64,000 nucleotides of DNA from CAWBVG01 sp963792175 (GTDB lineage Bacteria > Acidobacteriota > Vicinamibacteria > Vicinamibacterales > CAVVIG01). Numbering within the stretch: the stretch's first letter is position 1; each line of letters opens with the position of its first letter. The stretch is taken from the NCBI GenBank assembly GCA_963792175.1, contig CAWBVG010000039.1, positions 302,079 through 366,078 of the forward strand, read 5' to 3'. The translations under genes were made by a program, and so were the position numbers. The notes beneath the pieces are model-generated. The model worked only from the letters and a program-made list of their open reading frames with translations, was not told the origin of the DNA and ran no database searches. Below are positions 54,572 to 63,441 of the stretch, piece after piece.

Positions 54572-56161
54572 GTGCCAGTTCACGAAACCGACATCCTGAT
54601 CATCGGCGGCGGCATCACCTCCGCGATGCTCGCGCAGAAGCTGGCGGAGCTTCGCCCGGGGCGGAAGATCACGATTGTCGAAGCCGGCCGATCGATCTTC
54701 GACAACCAGAACCGCGGCCGCTATCGCGAACGGGCGATGGAATACGGCGAGCATCCGTGGCACGACGACTACATCGAGGATCAGCAGGCCGCCGGCATCA
54801 TCTCGATGACGATGGCGGTTGGCGGCCTGGCGCTGCACTGGGGCGGCGCGTGCAATCGGTTCTCCGAAGAAGACCTCCGGCTCAAGTCGATGTACGGCCT
54901 GGCCACGGACTGGCCGATCGAGTGGACGAACTCGAACGCTATTACTGCGAAGCGGAGCGCCGCCTGAACGTGAGCGGCGAGCCGAGCCCGCATCCCGAGG
55001 ACCGGCGGACGCAGCCCTATCCGCAGGGCCCCATTCCGCTGTCCTACAACCTGCAGATTCTGAAGACGTGGGCCGAGAAGAGCGGCATCAGGTTCTCGCC
55101 GCTGCCCATGGCGCGCAACCTGGCCCCTTCAGGCGGCCGCGGCGCGTGCTGCGTCTACGACACCTGCGGAGAGGTGTGTCCCTCTGGCGCGCGATACTCG
55201 CCCGGACTACACGTTCCGCCAGTTGATGGAGCCGAAGAAGATCGTCCTGCACGATCGGACGCTGGTCCGCCGGCTGATCCTCGACGAACGGCGCTCGACG
55301 ATCGTGGCGGCGCAAGGCGTCCATCAGGATCGACCCTCCGACACGATCGAGTACCGCGCGAGGACGTTCGTGATCGCGTCGGGCTACTGCTGGAGCTCTC
55401 ACCTGCTGCTGTTGTCGGCGAACGCGCGCTTTCCGGACGGTCTCGCGAACCGGTCGGGGCTGGTCGGCCGGTTCATGAACGGCCACACGTTCATCAACGC
55501 GACCGCGAACATCGACGATCAGACGTTCCCGGGCCAGAACATCACGCACAGCCTGATTTCGCGCGAGTACTTCCGGTGTCCGACCGACCGTCCGTTCGTC
55601 CGTCACGACACGCGGGTGTGGGAAAGCTCCGCGGGGCGCGATCCACGCCTGCGTGCGCCTGGCGGCGCGCTGCTGCTTGGCGACGAACTGATGGCTGACT
55701 GGCGATCGCGGACGAAGGGCAGTTCCGTGCGGCTGCGCGCGTACGTCGACGTTCATCCGTCGGCGGACAGCCGGCTGACGCTCGATCCGTCGAAGAAGAA
55801 CCGCTACGGCGATCCGATGCCGAAGATCGAGCATCGGCTCGACGATGCGACCCGCGCGCGCGAGGCGGCGACCGACGCTCACGTGCAGGGCGTCTTCGCG
55901 ACGCTCGCGAAGGCGAGCAACGGGCGCATCGTCAACAACAGCGAAGGGGACTATCTCGATCATCCCGGCGGCGGCTGCCGCATGGGCACCGATCCCGCGG
56001 CCAGCGTGTGCGACAGTTTCGGCCGCACCCACGACCACGAGAACCTATTCGTCGTCGGCGCCCCGACGACGCCGACCGGCGGGTGCACGAACGGGACGCT
56101 GACGTTCGTGGCGTTGACGTTGCGGTCCGCGGAAGAGATCGCAAGGCAGCTGAGCCCCTAG
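54572..56161 (+). CDS. GMC-family oxidoreductase (two frameshifts)
   Basis: FAD-dependent dehydrogenase of about 530 residues. GTG 54572 has an AGGGGG leader. The dinucleotide-binding motif is ILIIGGGITSAMLAQKLAEL, followed by MAVGGLALHWGGACNRFSEEDL. Shifts near 54930 and 55200 separate ELERYYCEAERRLNVSG ... GACCVYDTCGEVCPSGARYS and TFRQLMEPKKIVLHDRTLV. The C-terminal catalytic region is HPGGGCRMGTDPAASVCDSFG and NLFVVGAPTTPTGGCTNGT. It should pair with the Tat-exported subunit upstream and act in the periplasm on a sugar or sugar acid. The TAG stop lies in a CCCCTAG heptad. Confidence 0.85.
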
Positions 56162-56173
56162 CCCCTAGCCCCG
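56155..56173. repeat. GAGCCCC-TAGCCCC-TAGCCCC heptads
   Basis: Three heptads at the convergent junction of the GMC and RidA genes. The first TAG is the stop codon of the GMC gene, and the array abuts the RidA stop (56174-56176). Confidence 0.75.
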
Positions 56174-57346
56174 TCACTTGACCGCCGTGAACATGATCTC
56201 CACGGCGCCGTCCGCGCCCATCAGCCCGGCGCCGACCGTCGCGCGCGCGGGGAAGTCCTTGGCGATCGGCTCGCGATACGACGCATTCATGTCGGCGAAC
56301 TTCGTCAGGTCCGGCAGATAGACCATGCCTTCGACGACGTGGCCCCAGTCGAAGCCGGCGGCCTTCAGCGTCCGGCCGATCGCGCGCCAGCGCTTCGGCC
56401 GTCTGGCCTTTCACGTCGCCTTTGTTCGCCGGCGTGTTGCCGAGGATGCCCGACGACGTACAGGCGATTGCCGACGCGGATCGCCGAGCTGAGATTCGGG
56501 TTCTTCGTGCCGGGCTGTGCCGTCCGCGTTCGGCGTCGTGATCGCCGTTTTGGCCGCGTCCTTCACCGCCACCATCGTGATCTCGACGACGTAGTCGTTG
56601 GATCGTCAGCGCCGCCTTGACCGTCGCGCGCGCCGGCGGATCGGTCGGAAAGTAGGTCCGGTACGCGGCGTTCATGTCCTGGAATGCCGTGGCGTCGGTG
56701 ATGTAGATGCGCGAGCTGACGACGTCGGCGAAGCTCATGCCGGCGGCCTTGAGCACCGCGGCGCCGTTGTCCATGACGGTCTTGGTCTGCGCCGCCATGT
56801 CGCCCTTGACGTCGAGTTGTCCTTGCCGTTCCGGCTGACCAGCCCGGCGAGAAACAGCGTGTTGCCCGCTCTTGATGCCGTAGCTGTACGGGTTGGGCGA
56901 CTTCATCCAGTCGCTCGGGTTGACGACGACGCGCTCGCCGCCGTCCGGCACGGCGACCGCCGAGATCTCCACCAGGCCGTCGTTCAGCGAGCGGCACGAC
57001 CACGGTGGTGCGCGCCGGCGGATCCTTGGTCCAGTAGGTGCGATACACCTCGTTCATCGCCGCGAAGTCGCTCTGGTTCTTGAGGTACACCGTGATGCTC
57101 GCGGCGTTGGCGAGGCTCGAGCCGGCCGTCTTCAGCGTCGGCGCTGATGTTGTCGAGCACCTGCTTGGTCTGGGCCTTGATGTCGCCGCCGGCGCCCAGC
57201 GTGCCCGACACATAAATAAGCCCGTCGGCCTTGACGGCCGCGCTGAACGGCAGGCTCGCGTTGGCGCTGGAAATACTTGTTTGGACGATTGGGCAAAGGT
57301 CATGGTGGTAGCGACGTCAAAAAGCCAGGACGAGGACATGGCGCAT
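56174..57346 (-). CDS. Triple-domain RidA/YjgF-family protein, exported (many frameshifts)
   Basis: Reconstructed as one exported protein of about 385 residues with three RidA-like domains. ATG 57346 has a GAGGAG leader and starts a signal-like MRHVLVLAF. Domain 1: ADGLIYVSGTLGAGGDIKAQ and SSLANAASITVYLKNQSDFAAMNEVY. Domain 2: SDWMKSPNPYSYGIKSG, KAAGMSFADVVSSRIYITD and DMNAAYRTYFPTDPPARATVKA. Domain 3: NPNLSSAIRVGNRLYVVGILGNTPANKG and a tail ending FTAVK. Each repeat keeps the PPARATV-type arginine element known from RidA enamine/imine deaminases. At least five one-base shifts. A secreted three-domain arrangement is unusual; activity is unknown. Confidence 0.75.
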
Positions 57347-57410
57347 GGCTGGCTCCTCTCGAGTGTGCGCCATTCTACGCGAAAAACACATGCGGTAATC
57401 TTAAGGACGG

Positions 57411-57806
57411 ATGATCGAGAAGCGGCGGTCGAAGATTCATCGGTGGGGCGTGTATGCCACCGAGCCGATTCCGAAGAACAAGCGGATTATCGATTACGCG
57501 GGCGAGAAGATCTCGAACCAGGAGAGCCTCAAGCGCGAACGGCGCTACATCCAGCAAGGGACACATCTGGTGCTTCAAGCTGACCAACCGCCCGGTGATC
57601 GACGCCGGCGTCGGCGGCAACATCGCGCGCTTCATCAATCACTCGTGCCGGCCGAACTGCTACATCGACATCGTCGACGGCACGATCTGGATCCGCGCCA
57701 GCACGGACGATCCGCAAGGGCGAGGAGCTCACCTACCACTACAACACCGACGGCGAAGTGCTGATCAAGTGCCGGTGCCGGCCGGGATGCCAGTCGCTGT
57801 CTGTGA
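57411..57806 (+). CDS. SET-domain protein lysine methyltransferase-like (frameshifted)
   Basis: A small SET-domain protein. In order: RRSKIHRWGVYATEPIPKNK (N-terminal SET strand), RIIDYAGEKISN, FKLTNRPVIDAGVGGNIA, the SAM-site signature RFINHSCRPNCYID, GEELTYHYNTDGEV (catalytic tyrosine region) and the post-SET-like CRCRPGC. Two one-base shifts (near 57565 and 57715). The end is set at TGA 57804-57806, overlapping the next gene's GTG; in the last frame it otherwise reads through into it. Bacterial SET proteins are found in various environmental and host-associated lineages; the target here is unknown. Confidence 0.8.
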
Positions 57807-58448
57807 TCGTCTTCTATCTGCACGGGTTCGCGTCGTCTGCCGAGTCGACGAAGGCCCGTTATTTCGCCGAGCGGCTGCGCGAGCGCGGCGTCACGCGTGA
57901 TTGTCCGGACTTCAACGAGCCGGACTTCCGGACCCTGACGCTGACGCGGATGCTCGATCAGCTCGAGCGCCGAGCTGCCGCGCGACGGGGTCGCCGTGGC
58001 GCTGATCGGATCGAGCCTGGGCGGCACGCTGGCGTTCTCGCGGCCGCGCGCGTGCGCCGTCGCGGTCGACGTCTCGTGCTGCTGGCGCCGGCGGTGATGT
58101 TCGCCAAGCCGGGTCACCATCTGCTGCCGCCCGAGCGGATCGACGAGTGGCGCCGGCGCGGCGTCGCTGCCGTTTTTCCACTATGCGTACGACGCAGAGC
58201 TGGCAGCTCGACTTACGCGTTCTACGAGGACAGCCTGCGCTACGATGCGTTCAACGCCGTCGTGCCGCAGCCCACGCTGATCTTTCAGGGCCTGCGCGAT
58301 GCGTCGGTCGACCATCGGACCGTCGAAGCAGTTCGCCAACGCGCGCCCGAACGTGACGTTGTCGCTGCTCGACGACGATCATCAACTGATCGCGAGCCTG
58401 CCGCGGATGTGGAACGATGTCGCGCCGTTCCTCGGGCTCGTCGAGTGA
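57803..58448 (+). CDS. YqiA-like alpha/beta-hydrolase esterase (frameshifted)
   Basis: A ~210-residue alpha/beta hydrolase of the UPF0227/YqiA type. From GTG 57803: VIVFYLHGFASSAESTKARY (HGF-S-S entry), CPDFNEPDF, the nucleophile elbow GSSLGG (visible in the frame ALIGSSLGGTLAF near 58010), LTYAFYEDSLRYDAFNAV, QPTLIFQGLRDASVDHRTVE, and a final LLDDDHQLIASLPRMW with the catalytic histidine. Shifts near 57975, 58045, 58170 and 58330. The start overlaps the end of the SET gene. Substrate unknown. Confidence 0.78.
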
Positions 58449-59946
58449 GCCGAGCGTTCGGGGTTCGGCTTCGCTGTGGCGTTCGTCGTCGTTCGGGTTC
58501 GGGTTCTGGGTTCCGGGTTCGGGCTCGCACGACGACTTCCGAACCCCGAACCCCGACTCCCGAAGCCCGTTCTTTGCGCGTCGGCCGCCTGGATTCCGGC
58601 GGCGGCTACAGCAGTGACGGCGATCCCGCTCGAAACCTACGTGGCGCAGGTGGTTGCCGGCGAAGCGCGCGCGGCAGCCAGCCCGCGGCCCTCGAGGCGC
58701 TGGCGATCGCGATTCGGACGTTTGCGCTCGCGAACCGGACGCGGCACCGCGCGACGGATTCGACTTGTGCGATCAGACGCACTGTCAGGTGGTGCGGACG
58801 GCGGCGGCGGCGGCGGAGCGTGCGGCGGAGGCGACGGCCGGGCGCTCCTGCTGCGCAACGGGTGCCGGCGTCGATCTTACTACACGGCCTCGTGCGGCGG
58901 CCGGACCGAGATTCCGTCGGAGGTCTGGCCCGGCGCCGAGGATCCGCCGTTTCTGCCGTCGCGCCCGGACGATGCCTGCGAGGGCGCGCCGGCGTGGACG
59001 GCGACCTCCGCGAAGACGATCTGCTGCGCGCACTGCGGGCCGGCGGGTTTCACGGCGATGGACTGCGCGACGTCCGCATCGCGTCGCGCACGGGATCGGA
59101 CGCGTCGCGCGGCTGGCAGCTTGACGGGCTGCAGCCCGACGTGATCTCCGGCCAGGACTTGCGCGTGGCGTTGGGCGCACGCTCGGCTGGCAGCACATCA
59201 AGAGCACGGTGTTCGAACTGCGGCGTCAGCGGCGACACCTACCGTTTACCGGCCACGGGTCCGGACACGGCGTCGGATGTGTGTGATCGGATCGGCGCGG
59301 CTGGCCGAGCGGGGCAGAGCGCGGACGCGATACTCGCCCGCTATTCCGGGCCTCGAGATCCCGGCCGCCGCCGCGCCGGCGCCACCCTCCGCGGCCGCAC
59401 CGCGGCCTCAGCCGGTCGCGTGTCGCTGCCCGACGATGACGAGGGAGAGCGCGCCGCGATCGGAGCGACAGGGCTGCGCGCCCGCGACGAACTGGCCCGC
59501 GCGCTCGGCGTCGCGGCGCCGCCGCGGTGACGCTGCGCTTCCACGCGACGACCGGCGAGTTCGAACAGGCGACCGGCCAGCCATGGTTCACGTCGGCGCC
59601 GCGGCGCGCGCCGAGCTGCACCTGCTGCCGCTCGCGGCGCTGCGCGACGCGGCGTGCTCGAACAGACGATCCGCCGCGGGCTGGTGCGCCTGATGGTCGA
59701 CACCGCTCTGCGCAGCGGCCCGCGTGGGTGCGCGACGGCGCCGCGATTTCTATGCCGGCGACACACCGGCGCCGACCGGATCGAGCGCCACGTCCGGCGT
59801 TCAAGCCCGAGCCGCGCGCACCTGTCCCGACGACACCGAACTGCGCGCCCGGTGTCGGTCGGCGCGCTGGGCAACGCCTACGCGCGCGCCCGCGCGTGCT
59901 TCGCGCGGCAGATCGCGGCCGGAAGACGTGGAGAGACGTGAAGTAG
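58445..59946 (+). CDS. SpoIID/LytB-domain protein (many frameshifts)
   Basis: Reconstructed across several frames. Core of the SpoIID domain: AVTAIPLETYVAQVVAGEA, AALEALAIAIRTFALANR, HCQVVRTAAAAAERA, YYTASCGGRTEIPSEVWPG, LRDVRIASRTGS, GLQPDVISGQDLRVALG, HLPFTGHGSGHGVGL and AERGQSADAILARYFPG. The TYVAxVVAGE, TFAL and GHGxGHGVG elements identify the glycosaminoglycan-cleaving family related to sporulation SpoIID; non-sporulating bacteria use them in peptidoglycan remodelling. A C-terminal extension ends GNAYARARACF ... TWRDVK. The 5' end is obscured by a palindromic repeat (58490-58570); a GTGA overlap with the esterase (58445) is one possible start. Confidence 0.75.
58490..58570. repeat. GGGTTCGG/CCGAACCC palindromic repeat
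   Basis: GTTCGGGTTCGGGTTCTGG and GGGTTCGGG at the left are matched by CCGAACCCCGAACCCCGAC and CCCGAAGCCCG at the right around ACGACGACTT. The repeat occupies the region where the SpoIID-like signal peptide should start. Similar units occur inside imuA. Confidence 0.75.
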
Positions 59947-59991
59947 CGGCGGGTCGCGAACCGCCCGTACTCCGTGCCGCGTTCCTGATCG

Positions 59992-61427
59992 TTATTTCGG
60001 TTCGGGCACGGCCGGAACCGTGTAGACCTTCTTCAGCGCCGCCTGATACTCGCCGAACAGCGCCTTGATGCCGGCGAATTCCTTCTTCACCGCCGTCGCG
60101 ATAGTCCGCGTGCGTGGCGAAGTCGAACAGCAGGGCGGCCATCGCCTGCGCATCGATCGTGAAACCCTGTGTGGCCGATCTCCTTCAGGTTGTCCGCGTC
60201 CATTTCGTAGGTGTGGTTCGACGCGGTCGACGTCTGCGCGCTGAAGCCGATGCCGGGGATGTCGCGCGACACGCTGCCGGTTTCCTCGTAGCCCTGCGGC
60301 TTGCCCGGCTCGGGCATGACGTTGGTGGCGCCGAATTTCTTCAGGTACGCGAAGCCGAGCTCGCCGAGCGTCGCGACGCCGATGCCGTCGAGATCCTTGC
60401 CGTAGTGATCGATCTTCACCTTGGTGCCGGTGGCGAGCGCCGCCGCCCTCGCGGCGTTGTCCACGAACTCCACCACCTGCTGCAGATACACCTCGTCGGG
60501 GTAGCGGATGTAGAAGTCGGCCACCGCGCGATCCGGCACGACGTTCGGCGCCGTGCCGCCCTCGAGGATGATCCCCTGGATGCGCGCCTCGGGCCGGATG
60601 CTGGCGCGGACGGCGTCGATGTTCTCGAAGAAATGAATCACCGCCTCGAGCGCATTGCGGCCGTTCCACGGCGTCATCTGATGCGTCGGCGCGCCGCTGA
60701 AGGTGTACTTGGCGCCGACGATGTTCAGGCAGCAGGTGCCGAAGCCGGCGGCGGGCCGTGTGGTCGCGCTCGACGCCGTGGCTGCGCACGATGATGTCGG
60801 CGCCGTCGAACGCGTGCGCCTCGTGCATCACCGTCTTGGCGTTGGGCGGCATCATCTCCTCGCCGGGCGTCCCGTAGACGATGACGCTGCCCGGCGTGTT
60901 GGTGCGCGTCAGGTACTCGGCCATCGCGATCGCCGCCGCCATGCCGACCGGACCCTGCGCGCTGTGCTGGTCGCCGTGGAACGCGCCCTGGTCCCGCGCA
61001 GCGCGTCGTATTCGAGGATGATCCCGAGGCGCGGCGCGCCGTTGTTGCGCTTGTAGCGCGCGACGAACGCGGTCTTCAGGCCGCCCGCGCCCATCTCGAC
61101 GCTGAAGTCGTGCTTCTGCAGATATTCGGTCAGCTTCTGCACCGACCGCTTCTCCTCGAAGCCGATCTCCGGGTGGGTGGCGATGTCGTCGGCGAGCGCG
61201 AGCAGCTCCTTGTCCATCAGCTCCTTCGACGCGCGCGACGACCTGATCGCGCGCCGGCATTGGGTCCGGTCAGTCGCGAACCAGCGCCGGCACGTCGAGC
61301 GACTGCTCGAGCGCGGCCATCTTGGCCAGACCTCGCGCGCCGCCTGTTTTTCCGTCTCGGTTTCTTGAGCGAGGAGCGCGCCAGGAACGGCGAGCGGGAG
61401 AGAGCAGCGCCAGTGTCGGTTCAACAT
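59992..61427 (-). CDS. M20-family amidohydrolase, exported (many frameshifts)
   Basis: A metallo-amidohydrolase of the AbgB/M20 type, about 475 residues. ATG 61427 starts a signal peptide (MLNRHWRCSLPLAVPGALLA). Motifs in order: LLALADDIATHPEIGFEEKRSV, GLKTAFVARYKRN, LGIILEYDALRG, then DQHSAQGPVGMAAAIAMAEY, VIVYGTPGEEMMPPNAK (metal Glu), FDGADIIVRSHG, NALEAVIHFFENIDAVRAS, PDRAVADFYIRYPDEVYLQQ and YEETGSVSRDIPGIGFSAQT. Close to p-aminobenzoyl-glutamate-hydrolase-like family members with a C-terminal helical tail (FAGIKALFGEYQAALKKVY). At least six one-base shifts. Confidence 0.8.
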
Positions 61428-61454
61428 GGCCGACATTATAGCGATAGGTGGGCG

Positions 61455-61933
61455 CTAGTTCTGTGCGGTGGACGGCCGGATGCCGCCGCGGCGACTGACG
61501 ATCGGGCTGGACATCGCCTGGCGCTTCAGCGATCCCGCGTCGACGGCGTGCGTCGGATAACAGGCGGCGCCGACCGCGAACCGGAGCACGTTGGGGAACT
61601 CGTAGTGCTCGATGAGAGTGACGAGCCGGTTGATCACGCGCTGCGAATGCTCGAAGTCGGCGTCGAGCAGCACGACGGCGAGCGTACCCTTGTCGGTGTG
61701 GCCCAGCAGGTCGGTGTCGCGGACCTCGTTGCCGATGATCTGCGCCATTTCCTTCAGCGTCCCGTCGTCGGCGGTAACCGTCGTGCCGTCCCACTCGCGG
61801 CTGGCCTCGATGATGATGAGCGTGAGATAGTCCTGCGAGCGGACGGCGCGTTTGAGCTCGCTGTCGAGCACGAATGAAACGCGCCGGAAGTGAGGAGCTT
61901 CGAACCTTCTTCGTAAAACGAGCCGCTGGGCAT
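61455..61933 (-). CDS. Degenerate GGDEF-like protein (one frameshift)
   Basis: A small protein starting at ATG 61933: PSGSFYEEGSKLLTSGAFHS, then after a one-base shift near 61875 VLDSELKRAVRSQDYLTLIIIEA, MAQIIGNEVRDTDLLGHTDKG, TLAVVLLDADFEHSQRVINRL and FAVGAACYPTHAVDAGSL. This has the secondary-structure order of a GGDEF domain, but the GG(D/E)EF signature is absent, so it should not make c-di-GMP; it could bind a nucleotide or protein. It is 14 bp from the end of the NtrC-like gene on the same strand, which suggests shared regulation. Confidence 0.7.
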
Positions 61934-61947
61934 TGATGTTGGTGCGA

Positions 61948-63410
61948 TTATGAGGCCTTGTCCAGGCCGTTTTCCTTGATTTTGTAGAGCAGCGCTTTGT
62001 AACTGATTCCAAGTCTCCGCCGTCTCCTTGCGGTTCCAGCGCGTGCGCTGGAGCATCTTGACAATCAGCTCGCGCTCTGCCTCGCGCGCGGCGTACGCGA
62101 AATGTCCTTCAGCGAATAATTCCCGGCTTCGGCGGCGGCTGCCGCGATCGACGCGGGCGTCGAAGCGGTCGCGGCCGCCGGCGGGCTCTGGGCCAGTCCG
62201 GAGGACTGGCCCGCGCCTTGGCGGGGCGATGGCGTCGCCATATTCTGCGCGATCTCCTTGCGAATCGACACCTCGCCGCCCGGCACGATGGCCCCCTTGA
62301 CGAAGGTTTCGAGCTCCCGGACGTTCCCCGGCCAGTCGTAGTCCATGAACAGCTGCAAGGTCTCGGACGACAATTCGGTGGCTGGCATGTTGTATTGCAC
62401 AGAATACTTCTTCACGAAGTGCCGGCGAGCAACGGCACTTCGTCGCGGCGATCCCGCAGCGGCGGCAGGTCGATGCGCGCGAGATTCAGGCGCGCGTGCA
62501 AGTCCCCGCGGAATTGTCCGGCGGCCACCGCCTGTTCCAGATCGCGGTTCGTCGCGGCCACCAGGCGCACGTCGACGCGTACGTCGCGACTGCCGCCCGG
62601 CGCGTGAACTGTCCTTCCTGTATCACCTGTAGCAGCCGCCCTTGCAGCGGCACACCCATCGCGCTGATTTCGTCGAGGAACATCGTCGCCTGGTTGGCGA
62701 ACTCGAACTTGCCCGGCTTGTCCTGCATCGCCCGGCGAATGCGCCGCGCTCGAACCCGAACAGCTCGCACACAAGAAGATCCTGCGGCAGCGCGCCGCAG
62801 TTCACTTTGACCAACGGTTTGTCGCGGCGAAGCGACGACGCATGGAGCTCCCTGGCGACCAGCTCTTTGCCAGTTCGCTCTCTCCGGAGATCAGCACCGG
62901 CAGGTCGCGGCGGCCACTCGCTCGATCGGTGCTGGACCTCCGTCATGCGCGGAGAATCCTCGAAGAGCATGCTGAATGTCGATTGCGCGTGGGGTTGATC
63001 GCGCAACGCGGCGACCTCTTTCGTCAGCGCATACTGTTCGAGCGCATTGGCGAGCGGCGTTTCGAGCTCGATTTCGTCGAACGGCTTGCTGACGTAATCG
63101 GTCGCGCCGAGTTTCATCGCCTGCACGACGGTGGTCCGGCCCTGCCCCGACAGCACGATGACCGGCACGTCGCGATGGATGCGCTTGATTGGCGAGCGCC
63201 TCAAGCCCATCCATACTGCCGGGCATGACCACGTCGAGGATGACGGCCGCGGGACGCTCCGCGTCGTAGCGTCGTCGCTTCTTCAGCGTTGCTGAGCGTA
63301 ATCGCGGAGTATCCGTGATTGTCGAGGAAGGTCTTCAGGAGCGAACACATCGACAGGTCGTCGTCGACGACCATCACCTGGGGATTACCGCTGAGATGCA
63401 TACCCGACAC
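61948..63410 (-). CDS. NtrC-family sigma-54 response regulator (frameshifted)
   Basis: A three-domain regulator. Receiver: NPQVMVVDDDLSMCSLLKTF, VMPGSMDGLEAL, VPVIVLSGQGRT, LGATDYVSKPFDEIEL. AAA+ domain: GTGKELVARELH (Walker A region), LVKVNCGALPQDLLVCELFGFERGAFAG (GAFTGA loop reads GAFAGA-like), KFEFANQATMFLDEISAM (Walker B), LPPLRDRRDEVPLL, and WPGNVRELETFVKGAI. Fis-type HTH: VKMLQRTRWNRKETAETLGIS, then YKALLYKIKENGLDKAS ending at TAA 61948. Many one-base shifts. It would activate sigma-54 promoters on phosphorylation; target unknown. Confidence 0.85.
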
Positions 63411-63441
63411 GCTGAACTGTCGAGCAATGCCAGTGCCACCG

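Noticed and set aside
57758..59530. Fusion of SET domain, esterase and downstream protein in one long frame
   Set aside because: The frame runs through three genes only because of shifts. Conserved motifs of each gene change frame within it, and overlaps of GTG/TGA type mark the junctions.
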